Source: Globisporangium splendens | Taxonomy: Eukaryota > Oomycota > Peronosporomycetes > Pythiales > Pythiaceae | Reading direction: 5' to 3' | NCBI GenBank assembly: GCA_006386115.1 | Contig: VFIW01000104.1 | Coordinates: 84,807 to 148,806, forward strand | Length of the DNA: 64,000 nt | In this document: positions 31,913 through 42,102 of the stretch, one piece after another | Layout: each line of letters opens with the position of its first letter | How positions within the stretch are numbered: the stretch's first letter is position 1 | The notes under the pieces: generated by a model | What the model was told of the DNA's origin: nothing | The model's database searches: none | The model's input: only the letters and a program-made list of their open reading frames with translations | Made by a program: the position numbers and the translations under genes

Positions 31913-32666
31913 GTTCTCAGCCTTTGCACCTTTCTACGCAAGTCAAAACGCTACCACAGAGAAATCTCGATGGGCTCACTCGTGTACATACACAAGTACT
32001 ACCAGCATCGTGACAAACATTTGATATGACCAATGTAAATAAAGCAACTATTCATCCATGACGCCATCGACCTTTTTGTGAATATTTGATTTTTCCTTGC
32101 TAACCTGTTCAAGTTCTGGAGATGACAGTGCACGGATCCTGCTATACGATTTTAAACGGCATAAACCGCATTCGCTTATGCTTCTGTTAAAAGCAGCGCT
32201 GTTCCTGCGCAATAAATGGCGCCAGTGCTTGAATACACCAGCTCCAAGCGCACTTACTTTCAAGACAAAGTACAAGTCAAAACAGCCTTCACTTTTGCAG
32301 CCATCCGTTCGGATCCAGGCAAGTGGCATTAACAGCACATATCTGAGCCAGCCAAAGCATATTCGAGAGCAACCAGCTCCCACTTGTCACTGCGCGCTAT
32401 TCGTTTCCCATTGAGCACTTTTGCACTTCGCCATTGCCATCCAGGCGCTGATTATGGCAGCTTACAGACCATCATTAACCCGAACGTGACCTTCACTCGT
32501 CTCAGCTCTCTGCATCTGGTTTCATCGCTTTACGATTGGCTGAATCATATTTTAATCATCCGATTATAGCCAATCGTCGACTTCTACCATCTCGATCATG
32601 GAAAGAAAGTGACTCCCCATACTGCGCCAGTTGAGAACACGCCAACGGAGGAAGAAGACGACGACG
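31913..32666. other. Intergenic region
   Basis: The first 80 nt or so are related to the 3' flank of the paralogue at 42700-42800. The remainder shows no gene. A pyrimidine-rich and AT-rich stretch precedes the next gene. Confidence 0.5.
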
Positions 32667-33842
32667 ATGGCGACGACGCGCGCGCGAACAGCAGAGAATG
32701 AGAGCAACGCAGGCGCGGCTGCTACTAAGCGACAGTGCAGCGAAGAAGCAGCACCAGCGTCCAAGGAGAGCGCTGCGGCCACAGCTGAAGACGACCACCG
32801 CGCCGCCGTGCAGCTCTTCGCTGTGGAGCTGCTCACGCAAAAGATCGTGAAGTTCCTGGACGCGCGCAGCGTCGTGTGCTTTGTCGCATTCCTGCGCTCG
32901 CGCGACGCGTGGCGCAGCATTTTGAGCGATGAGAAGCTGTGGGACGAGCTGCTACAGACCCACTTTGGCGGCCTTGTGCCCGTTCCGGCGCCATTGCAGC
33001 ACGAGCAGCAGCATCAGGATGATGCAAGTGACGATGGAGATGTGTCCGATGAAGAAGAGGAGGAGGAGGAAGAGGACGATGAAGAGGAAGACGAAGATGG
33101 TAATCAAAGCGCCCGTGCTGCTCAAAATGGCAGCGCAACGGCTGCACCGGCTGGTGAGCAAGCGTCTGACTCCACGGACGCAGCAGACGCCAAAGCTCCA
33201 GCGATCCTGACGCTCGAGACGCCATCATTCGCTTGCGAAAATTTCATGCACTTTGTGCGCTCGTGTCGAGAGCGCAGACACTTTGGCGAAGCCGTGAGCA
33301 TCATTCAAGGCGACATTGGCACCATCTCAAGCATCCATGGACGGCCGATCGACGCGATTGCGTTTGCTACGGGTGGATCGCTGCACAATCCCTACGTTGG
33401 AGCAGCAGAAGTGGTGTTTCGACGCGCAGGCCCCGAACTGGACCGCCATATTAGTGAGAGGTGTCCCGTGTACATCAACGCAGGCTATGTGCATGTGACC
33501 CCAGGCTTTGGCGCAGGCGTGGACAAACTGATCCATTGCTGTGGACCGGTTTATCGCGGCCATCGATGCTTCTCCCTCTTGGCGCGGACGTACGAGAGCG
33601 TGATGCTGGCAGCCGAGCGTGAGAAGCTGGATTGCATCGCGATGACGTCGATCTCGACGGGCAACATGGGCTTCCCTGCTCAAGAAGCCGCGAAGACGGG
33701 GCTCCGCGCGTTGCAGAATTTCATTCGCGCGTGCTCGTGGGACGGAACCCTCGCGATCGTGTGCTTTGACGCGAACGTGTACAACGCGTTTGTGGGCCAG
33801 AAGCAGCGGATCCTGGATGCGTTCAATGTCGTGGAGAGCTGA
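32667..33842 (+). CDS. F-box-like/macrodomain fusion protein C
   Basis: 391 aa from ATG 32667. An Ala/Glu-rich, probably disordered N-terminus precedes an F-box-like helical segment at about 50-102 (LTQKIVKFLDARSV...WRSILSDEKLWDELLQTHFGG), which fits the L-x-I-x-x-FL ... LW-x-x-L pattern of F-boxes. A highly acidic linker follows at 118-147 (runs of Glu and Asp), then a macro domain at 208-385. The macro domain has IIQGDIGTI, DAIAFATGG in place of NAAN, GAAEVVFRRAGPEL, VTPGF, LIHCCGP and TSISTGNMGFP. Inferred role: SCF-type adaptor recognising ADP-ribosylated or related ligands. The F-box call rests on pattern only. Confidence 0.75.
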   Translation: MATTRARTAENESNAGAAATKRQCSEEAAPASKESAAATAEDDHRAAVQLFAVELLTQKIVKFLDARSVVCFVAFLRSRDAWRSILSDEKLWDELLQTHFGGLVPVPAPLQHEQQHQDDASDDGDVSDEEEEEEEEDDEEEDEDGNQSARAAQNGSATAAPAGEQASDSTDAADAKAPAILTLETPSFACENFMHFVRSCRERRHFGEAVSIIQGDIGTISSIHGRPIDAIAFATGGSLHNPYVGAAEVVFRRAGPELDRHISERCPVYINAGYVHVTPGFGAGVDKLIHCCGPVYRGHRCFSLLARTYESVMLAAEREKLDCIAMTSISTGNMGFPAQEAAKTGLRALQNFIRACSWDGTLAIVCFDANVYNAFVGQKQRILDAFNVVES

Positions 33843-35318
33843 GTGGATCTGGTTGCCGCGGTGTGTAGATCCCTTTACTTAATGTTGCGTTTGCGATTAT
33901 TATATGGTGCGTGTGTTTCGTTTTGCTTTTGCAATAATACATGGGGAATGGAAGAGAGACAAAGCAGAAGGAATGCAAGCCAAAAGGCAAGTTTTCAATG
34001 AAATTCACGATGAACCGAGAGTGCGACTCGCTGTATATCAGGTTTTGACTCTGACGCTCGACACTGTTGGACGTCAGAAAATGGGAACCACGTCACAAGG
34101 TACTGCTCTGCCGAATGCATTCATTTGCACTGCTTACCTTTGCGATCAGACAACAGCACGCAATATGGTGGCTAATGTATCCGAATTTCGCCAGCGCTTA
34201 TCCCTTGCAGAGTGCAGATCCGTGTACAAGCAGCGAGGGAACGGTAAGTTATTGGACTTGGTTTGGTAGTGAGGTATATTATGTTACTCGAGGCGAACTA
34301 CAATATCCATTCCCCGAGCTACACTGTCGAAGCAGTTTCGTCACGGAGTAAAAAGGGGTAGTGAAAAGCGGAGGCAATGCGCTCTCAACGCTTTCCCTAT
34401 AAACGCAAGAAAACATATAGGAGTAGAAAGTGGTGACGATCAACCGGTCGCTCGCTGACGATGGCCCGTCCACATCAGAATCTCTGACAGATGCGAACCA
34501 GTTTGTCACGTCCTCTTCCGGAGAGGTAGAGATAAAGTTTCTTCGATGCGTGGTGACCACAGCGTCGGAATAGTCGCTGTGAGGCAGCAATTGCGCTCCT
34601 TGAGCAAACGCCACTTAGAAGCGGCTATTGCGTCTCTTTCGACATACGTCTAATGACGACTGCGCTTGAGAGGTCTTCGAGTAGTGACTGCGCGTCTTGG
34701 TGACGGCGTGCACCGGGTGCAAACGACGTGTGAGCTCTTCGTTCGCGGGCATGTCTGTGTCTTCGTTTCTTTCGCCAGGTCGCTGCACGGCACGATGGCC
34801 GCGGCGACTGGGGTGCGAACAGAGTGTGAGCGCTTCGTTCGCGGGCCTGTCCTGGCTGGCGTCTTGCTTCGTTCTTTTACCGTCGGCGGCGATCACATGA
34901 GCACCGTCCCGCGACGATCAGACAGGACAAGAGAGGCGTGCCCTAAGGCGACATTCCTACGCCTTCTCTGTCTTGAGATCTTCACGAGGGGGCGCCAGCC
35001 CGAAGGGGCCGCTCTTGAGATTTTGCCTGGGTGTTGGATGAACTGAAGGGTCGCTTGTGGGGTAGGCCGCTAATTGGCAAGTAAGTTATTGGACCTGCCC
35101 GCCTGTCATGCACAGTGGCACGCATTGAGTCATCCCTCTCGATGCCTGCACAGAGTTGAACTAGACCAACCAAGTGTTCATACCATTCCATCCACCCGAT
35201 CGGTTTTGCATCTCTGTCACGGTCTCATCTCTGTCCAGGCTGCTTCACGCTGCTGTCAGCTCTGCTCATTTCGAGATTCGCGCCGTCCAAGTCGCGACAA
35301 CGAGAAAAGCGTACAAAC
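33843..35318. other. 1.5-kb intergenic region
   Basis: No supported gene. Open frames around 33904-34269 and 34666-35046 have no recognisable domain or start context. The region contains a pair of imperfect 41-bp direct repeats (34715-34755 and 34811-34851). Confidence 0.5.
34715..34851. repeat. Two imperfect 41-bp direct repeats, 96 bp apart
   Basis: Both copies start GGGTGC and share GTGTGAGC, CTTCGTTCGCGGGC and TGTC. They are separated by 55 bp of unrelated sequence. Confidence 0.6.
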
Positions 35319-36638
35319 ATGCACAGCCATCGCTTTGCGTGGCTCCGACGCAGACGCGCTTCTAAAGGATCGATTTGCGAGATACCCGAGGTCACATTCG
35401 CGGCCAAAGACATCAACGAACAAGCTACCGCTGCTAGGGATGAATGCAGCGGTGCGGATTCAAAGCCTCAGGCTATCCAGAGCCGCTTCATGTCCGGGTC
35501 AGTTGTCCATGTTCGTCACCGCGGCGTGATGAATTCGTATCGGTACGATTTTCCCATGGTGCTGCTCGATTTGGACGAACTGCAGTCGAGTGCGCTCGTC
35601 CGTGACCGTTGGTACTTTTCCGTTGACAGGCCGAACCTGCTCTCGTTCCAGCGCAAAGATCACCTCGGCGACCCTGCAGAGCCACTCAAGGTCTCTGTGC
35701 TCAAGCTGATTGACCTGGAATGCCGGACCGAGAACGAACCAAATCCAGCCCACAAAGTGGGAAAGATGTTGATGCTCACTCTCCCGAGTTGCTTCGCGTT
35801 CAAGTTCACGCCCATCACGATTTTCTATTGCATGGCGGCTGCAGACCCGTCTCATTGTGCGTTCATTGTGCTCGACGTGTGCGACTTGCCGTGGCAAGAC
35901 CGGCACTACTACGTGCTCCAGACGAGCGAGCGCATTTCAGCAGATCCGACGATGCTGGACGCCCAGTTCGTGAAAGCGATGCACGTCTCTCCGTTTTTCA
36001 GGACCGATGGCGCCTACCACGTTCGCATGAACCACCCGGGTAACTACCAGCTGAAAGGCTCGCTGTGCACCATCATTGCATTGCACGACGTCAAACAGAG
36101 TCCACGTGCAACCCCATGCCACGTGGAAGCGTCTACAGACTTCAGAGACGATCATGCCAAGCTACAACCTCGATTCCTGTCGTCTAACGCACCGCAATCG
36201 TCCAAGAATACAACTTGGAGTGTGCTGGGAGACAAACTCCTCACTGCTGTTCTCGAGTTGAAGCCCGAACCGCTCTATGACCTCGAAAACGGTAGCGTCA
36301 ACCATTGCCTGCTGCTGCTTTGTCAAATCGCGTCTGTGACGTGGAAAGCGTATCTCTTGGTGCACTTCCAGACTGCGAAGACGTGGTGGAAGGGCGAAGC
36401 AATGGTGCCAGTGGTGCACTTTACGTGCGATACTCTGCTCAAAGCGAGCGTGTTCCACGTCTACAACGCGCTCAAAGTGATCCTCTTGGTCCTGTGTGGC
36501 GGGTTCCTTGTTCTGAGTCTCAATTTCGTGGCATGGGTGGCCATACATCGTGTGTCGTTTGCTACAGCACTCGTGACAGCGTCTGCTTTCTGTGTAGCAT
36601 TCAGCGTAACCACTGCGCCAGCTCTAGTTTCAAATTGA
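35319..36638 (+). CDS. DUF1365-family protein with C-terminal membrane segments
   Basis: 439 aa, single exon, ATG start. The DUF1365 pattern runs from about residue 60: HVRHRGVMNSYRYDFPMVLLDLDEL, NLLSFQRKDHLGD, LMLTLPSCFAFKFTPITIFYC, FIVLDVCDLPWQDRHYYVLQ and KAMHVSPFF. A hydrophobic C-terminus of about 60 residues (VILLVLCGGFLVLSLNFVAWV, then ATALVTASAFCVAFSV) predicts one or two membrane spans. In bacteria DUF1365 genes sit beside cyclopropane-fatty-acid synthase and are linked to lipid modification. The function here is unknown. It lies inside the 12-kb block absent from the left arm. Confidence 0.78.
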   Translation: MHSHRFAWLRRRRASKGSICEIPEVTFAAKDINEQATAARDECSGADSKPQAIQSRFMSGSVVHVRHRGVMNSYRYDFPMVLLDLDELQSSALVRDRWYFSVDRPNLLSFQRKDHLGDPAEPLKVSVLKLIDLECRTENEPNPAHKVGKMLMLTLPSCFAFKFTPITIFYCMAAADPSHCAFIVLDVCDLPWQDRHYYVLQTSERISADPTMLDAQFVKAMHVSPFFRTDGAYHVRMNHPGNYQLKGSLCTIIALHDVKQSPRATPCHVEASTDFRDDHAKLQPRFLSSNAPQSSKNTTWSVLGDKLLTAVLELKPEPLYDLENGSVNHCLLLLCQIASVTWKAYLLVHFQTAKTWWKGEAMVPVVHFTCDTLLKASVFHVYNALKVILLVLCGGFLVLSLNFVAWVAIHRVSFATALVTASAFCVAFSVTTAPALVSN

Positions 36639-36801
36639 TTTGTGGCAATTTCATTATATGTCAGCAAACGTCCTATTTGAGCAATTAACAAGATCCACAG
36701 AATCTTCCAAGTTGTGGGCATCCACGCAGTCGCGTACAAGAAAAGAGGAGAATCGTTTTCTGCTGACAAGCTTGATAGTCTCCACCTATTGCATCACACT
36801 C

Positions 36802-37728
36802 TCAGCGATAGTCACCAAAGCGCTTGAGGATCTTCTCTTTCTGGACTTTGAACGCCTGGAAACTCTCTTTGTCGTAGCAAACGATCCCGATTGTGCCGTT
36901 CCACGCGCGGGTCATCAGGCGCCGCTGGATCTCGCGTAGGCCAGTCGAAGCTGCGGTTGTGAGAGACGCACCCGAGCAGCGTGACTGCGGCACCATGGCG
37001 ACGTTGCGAAGGTCTTCGCGCTCGATGGCGTCCACAGCGGCACCAAAACTGCGACACAATGCTTCCCAAGGCGCAGTCATGGCGGCGCTTGGATCAATGA
37101 AATGAATGAGACTTCGCGCTTGGGTATTCCCGGCAGATACAATATACGCATGCGGGCAGCTTCTGTCGAGCGCGTGCACGTTCAATACGGACTCGAACTC
37201 AACGCCTTGTCCCCATTCCCAGTCGCCGTTTACACCGCTGCGTATTCCCTTCTTGTGCAACGTGATATCGGATACCGCTTCGTGGTGTATGGCTGCTGCA
37301 TCGGGGTCCATGCGGTGCGCGTCCCCCATGATAATTACCGTGTGGTGATCAAACCACTCCCGCTCATGCGTCCACGCGAAGAACTGGAGTAGAGCCTGGC
37401 ACGCTCTAAATTCGCAGCGTCGAGCTGTGAGCACCCGGGCTCGCGCAGGCGATAACTGTGAACGGAGTCTCTCTGTGCTGAACGACAGCGGCGCAGGAGC
37501 TCCGAAATGGAGCTGCACGATGCGCGACCAAAAGGCTTCGTCCCAGAGCACCCCATGCGTGTTGCCACTCGAATCCAAAGACGCTTCGATAGTCGTGACC
37601 ATGGCTTCAATCGCTTCGCCTTCCAGGAACTGCAACAGCGACTGCGTGATTCCATCCGTACAGAGTATAGTGACATGACGCGGACTCAGTGTTCGTTGCT
37701 TCTTCTGCCTTTGGCGACAGCCATTCAT
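36802..37728 (-). CDS. Degenerate F-box-like/macrodomain protein D
   Basis: 308 aa from ATG 37728. The N-terminal helical segment (GITQSLLQFLEGEAIEAM ... LWDEAFWSRIVQLHFG) aligns with those of proteins C and E. The following domain aligns with the macrodomains by VIIMGD, SLIHFIDPS, FGAAVDAIEREDLRNVAMV and TIGIVCYDKESFQAFKVQKEKIL. The phosphate-binding loop SISTGNMG is replaced by QSRCSGASLTT and the GDIG loop by GDAHR, so ligand binding is probably lost or changed. The left arm keeps only its upstream region and first codons, so that copy is destroyed. Confidence 0.68.
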   Translation of the reverse strand: MNGCRQRQKKQRTLSPRHVTILCTDGITQSLLQFLEGEAIEAMVTTIEASLDSSGNTHGVLWDEAFWSRIVQLHFGAPAPLSFSTERLRSQLSPARARVLTARRCEFRACQALLQFFAWTHEREWFDHHTVIIMGDAHRMDPDAAAIHHEAVSDITLHKKGIRSGVNGDWEWGQGVEFESVLNVHALDRSCPHAYIVSAGNTQARSLIHFIDPSAAMTAPWEALCRSFGAAVDAIEREDLRNVAMVPQSRCSGASLTTAASTGLREIQRRLMTRAWNGTIGIVCYDKESFQAFKVQKEKILKRFGDYR

Positions 37729-38094
37729 TGTGCACTGTCCTATTGTTTATCTGATGGTGTCGATTGGCATCATCAAAAGAGCCGTGCATTTAGTTGCAGG
37801 GTGGACAGTGTAGATCACATATCCGAGTCTTTGCGCATTATTGTGTTGTCGAAGAGTTCTGGATTGAGATTATCCTTCTTCGACGGATGGTCGTTTTGGC
37901 TTGCTAAGGACCTTCGCAAGTCAAAAGATTCGCTGGTAAATCAGCTGAGATGGCAATCGGACAACAAGGGAAAACACACCGAATCCAGACGAAATCTTGT
38001 TCAAATTGAACATTTGCGTTAAAACATGTATATGAAAAACGGATAATAATGAAGACGAAGAAAAGCAGGAAACTACTTGCAGTGAAATAGAGAA

Positions 38095-39081
38095 TCATTG
38101 CTTAACCTCGAATGAGAGATGAGCCAGACGTTCACTCAAGACCCATAGTTTCTTTGCAGCACTTGCTGATTTGGCGATATCGGATGGTTCCTCCGTAGTC
38201 GGGTATCCTCGCATCTGTTTGAAGCCGTTGGGACCAAAGTAATCCCCTCCTTGTACGTTTGGCGCTGTGGCTGCGAATAGAGTCGGCAGCGCTCCCATCG
38301 ACGCCGGTTGGAACAGTGGGAGCGAAGCTAGCATCCTCGTTTTGAGTCGGGCAAAGAACCCACCTTCCACGATTGACTGCGAAAAGACGTTGGTCTCCGT
38401 CAACCCAGGGTGCGATACGGCTGCGGTAATGCCGACAATGCCTGCAGCCTTGATACGCCGGTCGAGCTCTTTCGTGAACAAGATGTTGCACAACTTGCTA
38501 TCACCGTAGACAGTTCCTGCATCGTACTTGGTCGCAGATTTCACAATATTGTCTTCATCAAATTTCGCGTCGTGGTGGAGGACACTACTCACATTCACGA
38601 TCCGGCATGGCGCACTCTTCTTCAGCACGCCAAATAGATGGGCAACGAGTGCGAATTGGCCCAGATGGTTGATCGCGAACTGACTTTCGTAGCCATCCAC
38701 CGAGACATCGTACTTAGCAGCCAGAATGCCCGCATTGTTGATTAAGATGTCGAGGCGATCATGCTTGTTGATGAATTCGTCGGCAAACTCCTTGACGCTC
38801 TTGAGGCTGCCGACGTCAAGCTTCGCAAATTCAACCTCGCCTGCCGCCGGGGTCATCACGAGGGACTCACGGATCCGCGCCTCGGCTTGTTTCCCGCGCT
38901 CTGCGCTTCGGCATGCCAGCACGACGTGCGCACCTTTGCGGGCCAGTTCGAGTGCCATTTCGTACCCAATACCCGAGTTCGCACCAGTCACGATCGCAGT
39001 CTTGCCGGCGAGCGACGGGATCTTGCTGGCGTCCCATTTTTCGGGCACTTGGGTCGTGTTCGTCGAGACTGACGCACCCAT
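38095..39081 (-). CDS. Short-chain dehydrogenase/reductase (retinol-dehydrogenase-like), right-arm copy
   Basis: 328 aa, identical in sequence to the protein at 1673-2659 (TGANSGIG 32-39, NNAG 115-118, Tyr192/Lys196). It is transcribed divergently from the SDR at 40368 across about 1.3 kb. Confidence 0.9.
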   Translation of the reverse strand: MGASVSTNTTQVPEKWDASKIPSLAGKTAIVTGANSGIGYEMALELARKGAHVVLACRSAERGKQAEARIRESLVMTPAAGEVEFAKLDVGSLKSVKEFADEFINKHDRLDILINNAGILAAKYDVSVDGYESQFAINHLGQFALVAHLFGVLKKSAPCRIVNVSSVLHHDAKFDEDNIVKSATKYDAGTVYGDSKLCNILFTKELDRRIKAAGIVGITAAVSHPGLTETNVFSQSIVEGGFFARLKTRMLASLPLFQPASMGALPTLFAATAPNVQGGDYFGPNGFKQMRGYPTTEEPSDIAKSASAAKKLWVLSERLAHLSFEVKQ

Positions 39082-39309
39082 GAGGCTTTGTTGAATGTCG
39101 ACTTGAGGGCTTTGGATGATGATGTCAGGCTTTTGGCAAAGCGGAGAATGCGCCGGAGATAGAGGGAAGAGGGCAACCTCATGTGACCCAGCGTGACATC
39201 ATCATCTTTCGAGTCATCAGGTACGTATCCAATTGTTATTAGTACACCCATTGCATTATTCGCATCTGATGACTCGGTTGACACATCAATTCGTAGGGGC
39301 GGGTTGTAG

Positions 39310-39364
39310 CCCTATCCCGTGGACTCAACCAGCCTGAGTCACGCCACGATGTCATGGGGTAGGG
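39310..39364. repeat. Dispersed hairpin element (right arm)
   Basis: Mirror copy of 1390-1444. In this orientation it starts CCCTATCCCGTGGACTCAAC, directly comparable with 22854-22895. Confidence 0.6.
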
Positions 39365-39663
39365 AAACCAATAATACGTGCGCTTTCATTGGATAGACAA
39401 AGACTCGGGGGAATGCCAAACACTTGTGCTGTTATATTTCGGTACCGGTATTAATAAGTGTTGGCACAGACTCGTTTATACTACGCAACTTTTGCTGTTC
39501 CAAAGCGAGATGAGACACACAATCTCCTCTGCTCTCATCCTCGCATTCTCATCTCCGCCTTGTTGTAATATTCCATGATGACTTATCGAGGCGGTGGGGC
39601 CAGCACAGGTCAGACAACCCTTCGCTGAAATCGGCGATTTTGAGTTTGGGCTACCGAACACCT

Positions 39664-39730
39664 GTCATAAAAGGTGCAAAATATCGCGAATTGCTACGTA
39701 GTAATTTGCGATCTTCGCACTTTTTATGAC
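39664..39730. repeat. 67-bp palindrome (right arm)
   Basis: Mirror copy of 1024-1090. Confidence 0.7.
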
Positions 39731-40367
39731 GCAGTGCGTGTTGCCGAACGGACTGCTGGTATGGATCGTGCTCTCGAGAACTTTGCTGGTTGTTTCTATC
39801 CACAATTCTCTAGATTTTTGTTCAGTCCAGCGCGAAGAAAAAGATGCACAATAATTGCATGCCTTCCCGTGGTGGGTCTATACTGCAGCGCTAGGACAAG
39901 TATACTAAGCATTACCAGCCCGTAGCAATCTGCACTCGATAATTTCTCGGTATTGTTTGGTTGCTAGTACAATACCAGTCCTTCCCAAATCCGCTTGGCT
40001 ATGAAGTTAGGTGCATCGCTTTCAGCAAAGGCATTGTAATTGCGTTCTGCAGCTGAGATATTTCGTGATGTGTACCCCGATTGTACCTCCCCCCTTTCCA
40101 CTTTCACTGTGGCTACGGTGATGAGTACACCACTTTTCAGGCAAAGGTTGCGTTTTGTACACCCATATATCTTGTGATGAGTACACACAATACACTTGCA
40201 CAGAACACCGTCCAGGAACGATGACAGGCGGCTGGAGAGAAAAATCGGCAACTAATTGTGTTCAGGACTGCTCACTCACTCACTTTTGAAAACGCATCGT
40301 GTTCTCCACCACCCTCTCAACGATCCGCTCACTACACCGAGCCACTCACTCCACTTCACTCCATACC

Positions 40368-41193
40368 ATGGTTGCCAAGACTGTCCTCATTACTGGGAGC
40401 TCCCGCGGCATCGGCCTCAAGTTCGTCGAAGAGTACGTCAAGCTCGGGTGGAACGTCATCGCCGCTGCCCGTAACCCGGCCAAAGCCGATCAGGTTGGTG
40501 CACACTACTCATGCTGTTGTTCTATGTCATCGCTGTCCTCAGTATTAACGGTGAGGATCTCCTTGTGATGATGTCTCTGTGTGCATGCTGATGTGTCAGT
40601 TGGCAGCACTGTCACCGTACAAGATCGTGCAGCTCGATAGCGGCGACGAAGCCTCCGTACTTCGCGCTGCCAAGGAACTTGAGGGCGAAGCGATCGACCT
40701 GCTCATCAACAACGCTGGCATCAACCTGAGTGGCGATTTGGCTTCGACGACCAAAGCCGACTTGCTCAAGCAGTTCGAGGTCAACAGTGTTGGTCCGTTC
40801 GTGGTCACGCGTGCGTTCATTCCGCACCTAAAGGCCGCCGTAGCCAAGCACGGGTCGGCGAATGTCGCGCAGATCTCGTCGTATGTCGGCAGCATCACTC
40901 TCAACACCGGGACTGCGTATGGGTACCGTACCTCGAAGACCGCGCTCAACATGATTAACTCGTGTCTCGCCGTCGATTTGAAAAACGACAACATTGGCTC
41001 TTTTGCGCTGCACCCTGGTTACGTGGCGACCGACATGACTGGAGGTGGTGTGGACCTCGTCATGGGCGACGTTGTTGTCAAGGCCATCTCCACGGACACG
41101 AGCGTCCGCGACCTGATCAGCGTTATCGGTAACTTTGCCATTGCCGACTCGGGCAAGTTCTACAACCACACCGGCGAACAGCTTCCATGGTAA
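40368..41193 (+). CDS. Short-chain dehydrogenase/reductase, complete copy
   Basis: Exon 1 is 40368-40493 and exon 2 is 40600-41193. The intron is 106 nt (GTTGGT...CAG, phase 0). The product is 239 aa. It has TGSSRGIG at about 9-16, LLINNAGIN, the catalytic Ser in ISSYVGS, and YGYRTSK (YxxxK). The end motif LHPGYVATDMTGGG is typical of classical SDRs of the carbonyl-reductase/C-factor (CsgA)-like group. Cytosolic. The physiological substrate is not predictable. Confidence 0.9.
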
Positions 41194-42046
41194 GCAAATA
41201 ACACTCGGCATCTCCGACCCCACTGCAGCGTACCCGCGAAATGATGCGTCCGCATGCAATTTTGACAAAGATGACTTCGCTGCGCGAATGGCTTTCCGTA
41301 AACGATTGAATGATCAATACACTTGAGGCGTTACGCTTCGCCCATTGTCTTTATATCGATCATGGTAATCTAACTTGCCTCTGTCGAAGACAGGAACTCA
41401 GAGAGGAAACACATCTTGCGGATCCACAAAACTTGTATGAATGATGGTCGTTTCGATGACTCATTAAAGAGTGTTGGCCTTCTGAATCGCCAAAAAGGAG
41501 CGATCTTCATTCGTCGTTCACTTCTGCAGCGATCCAAATCATGATTTGATACGAGGCTGTGCCGCAGAATTGTCCTGACACTTGTCGCAATTGTCCAACT
41601 GCACCGATGCTTCACAGTGATACTTCAAGTACTTGACGCTGTCAAAGACAACGGTGCAAGTGCTATTTGGTATCAGAAAGCATTGACATATCACTAGGCT
41701 AGAACCACAACTACGACGTATAAAGTTATTTGATTAGCTTGCACGTGGAAGCATGTAATAGGTGTTATAGACCATGCAAGAGGCGCTTTCCATGATGTAC
41801 TGTAGCATGAGTTGTGTGCACCTGTTCGCCCCATGCCATCGTACGCATCACAGACCGCCTTTGTGATCTGCACATACAGAAACTTAAACGACCGAGATGA
41901 CGCTGCGGATTGGGTGGTAGACACAGCACTGACTGATTGGAGGTGATATAAAAGCTGGCGTCAAAAATGAGTCATAAAATAACCATCATTCACACAAGCG
42001 TTTGTGAACCTGCACACATGGCAGCCAATATGGTGACACAAACAGT
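41194..42046. other. Intergenic region
   Basis: No gene recognised. The last 100 nt or so are related to the upstream region of the paralogous gene at 31316. Arm homology (to the extent the window shows) reaches 40753; the missing counterpart of 40754 onward lies off the left edge. Confidence 0.5.
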
Positions 42047-42060
42047 TCATTTACCAATTT
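42047..42060 (+). promoter_or_regulatory. Inr-FPR-like core promoter, macrodomain gene B
   Basis: TCATTTACCAATTT, identical in sequence and in distance to the ATG (43 nt) to the site before macrodomain gene A. Confidence 0.65.
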
Positions 42061-42102
42061 GCATCAAACCCCACACAACGGCATCACTACGAAACAACCA
42101 CC

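Larger units (their letters stand above)
25639..37720. other. 12,082-bp block present on the right arm, absent on the left
   Basis: Lies between the two homologous blocks of the right arm. It contains two GT71-like glycosyltransferases, macrodomain-like genes at 31316 and 32667, a DUF1365 gene, and nearly all of the macrodomain-like gene at 36802-37728. No terminal repeats, target-site duplication or transposase are seen at its borders, so it does not look like a mobile element. Because its right border cuts an intact gene, deletion from the left arm is the simpler reading. Confidence 0.85.
39082..40367. other. Intergenic region between divergent SDR genes (right arm)
   Basis: Mirror of 387-1672. 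It contains the 55-bp hairpin element (39310-39364) and the 67-bp palindrome (39664-39730). No gene seen. Confidence 0.7.
37721..40753. repeat. Right inverted-duplication arm, block A
   Basis: Inverted copy of 1-3033. It carries the two SDR genes and the upstream region of macrodomain-like gene D. Confidence 0.95.

Noticed and set aside
33904..34269. 121-codon open frame in the large intergenic gap
   Set aside because: No domain, no paralogue, no promoter-like motif upstream; length is within chance expectation.
34666..35046. 126-codon open frame overlapping the 41-bp repeats
   Set aside because: Composition is explained by the repeats; no recognisable feature.
25639..37720. Interpretation of the 12-kb block as a mobile element or giant transposon
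   Set aside because: No terminal repeats, no target-site duplication, no transposase or integrase; one border cuts a gene that is intact in the long form.
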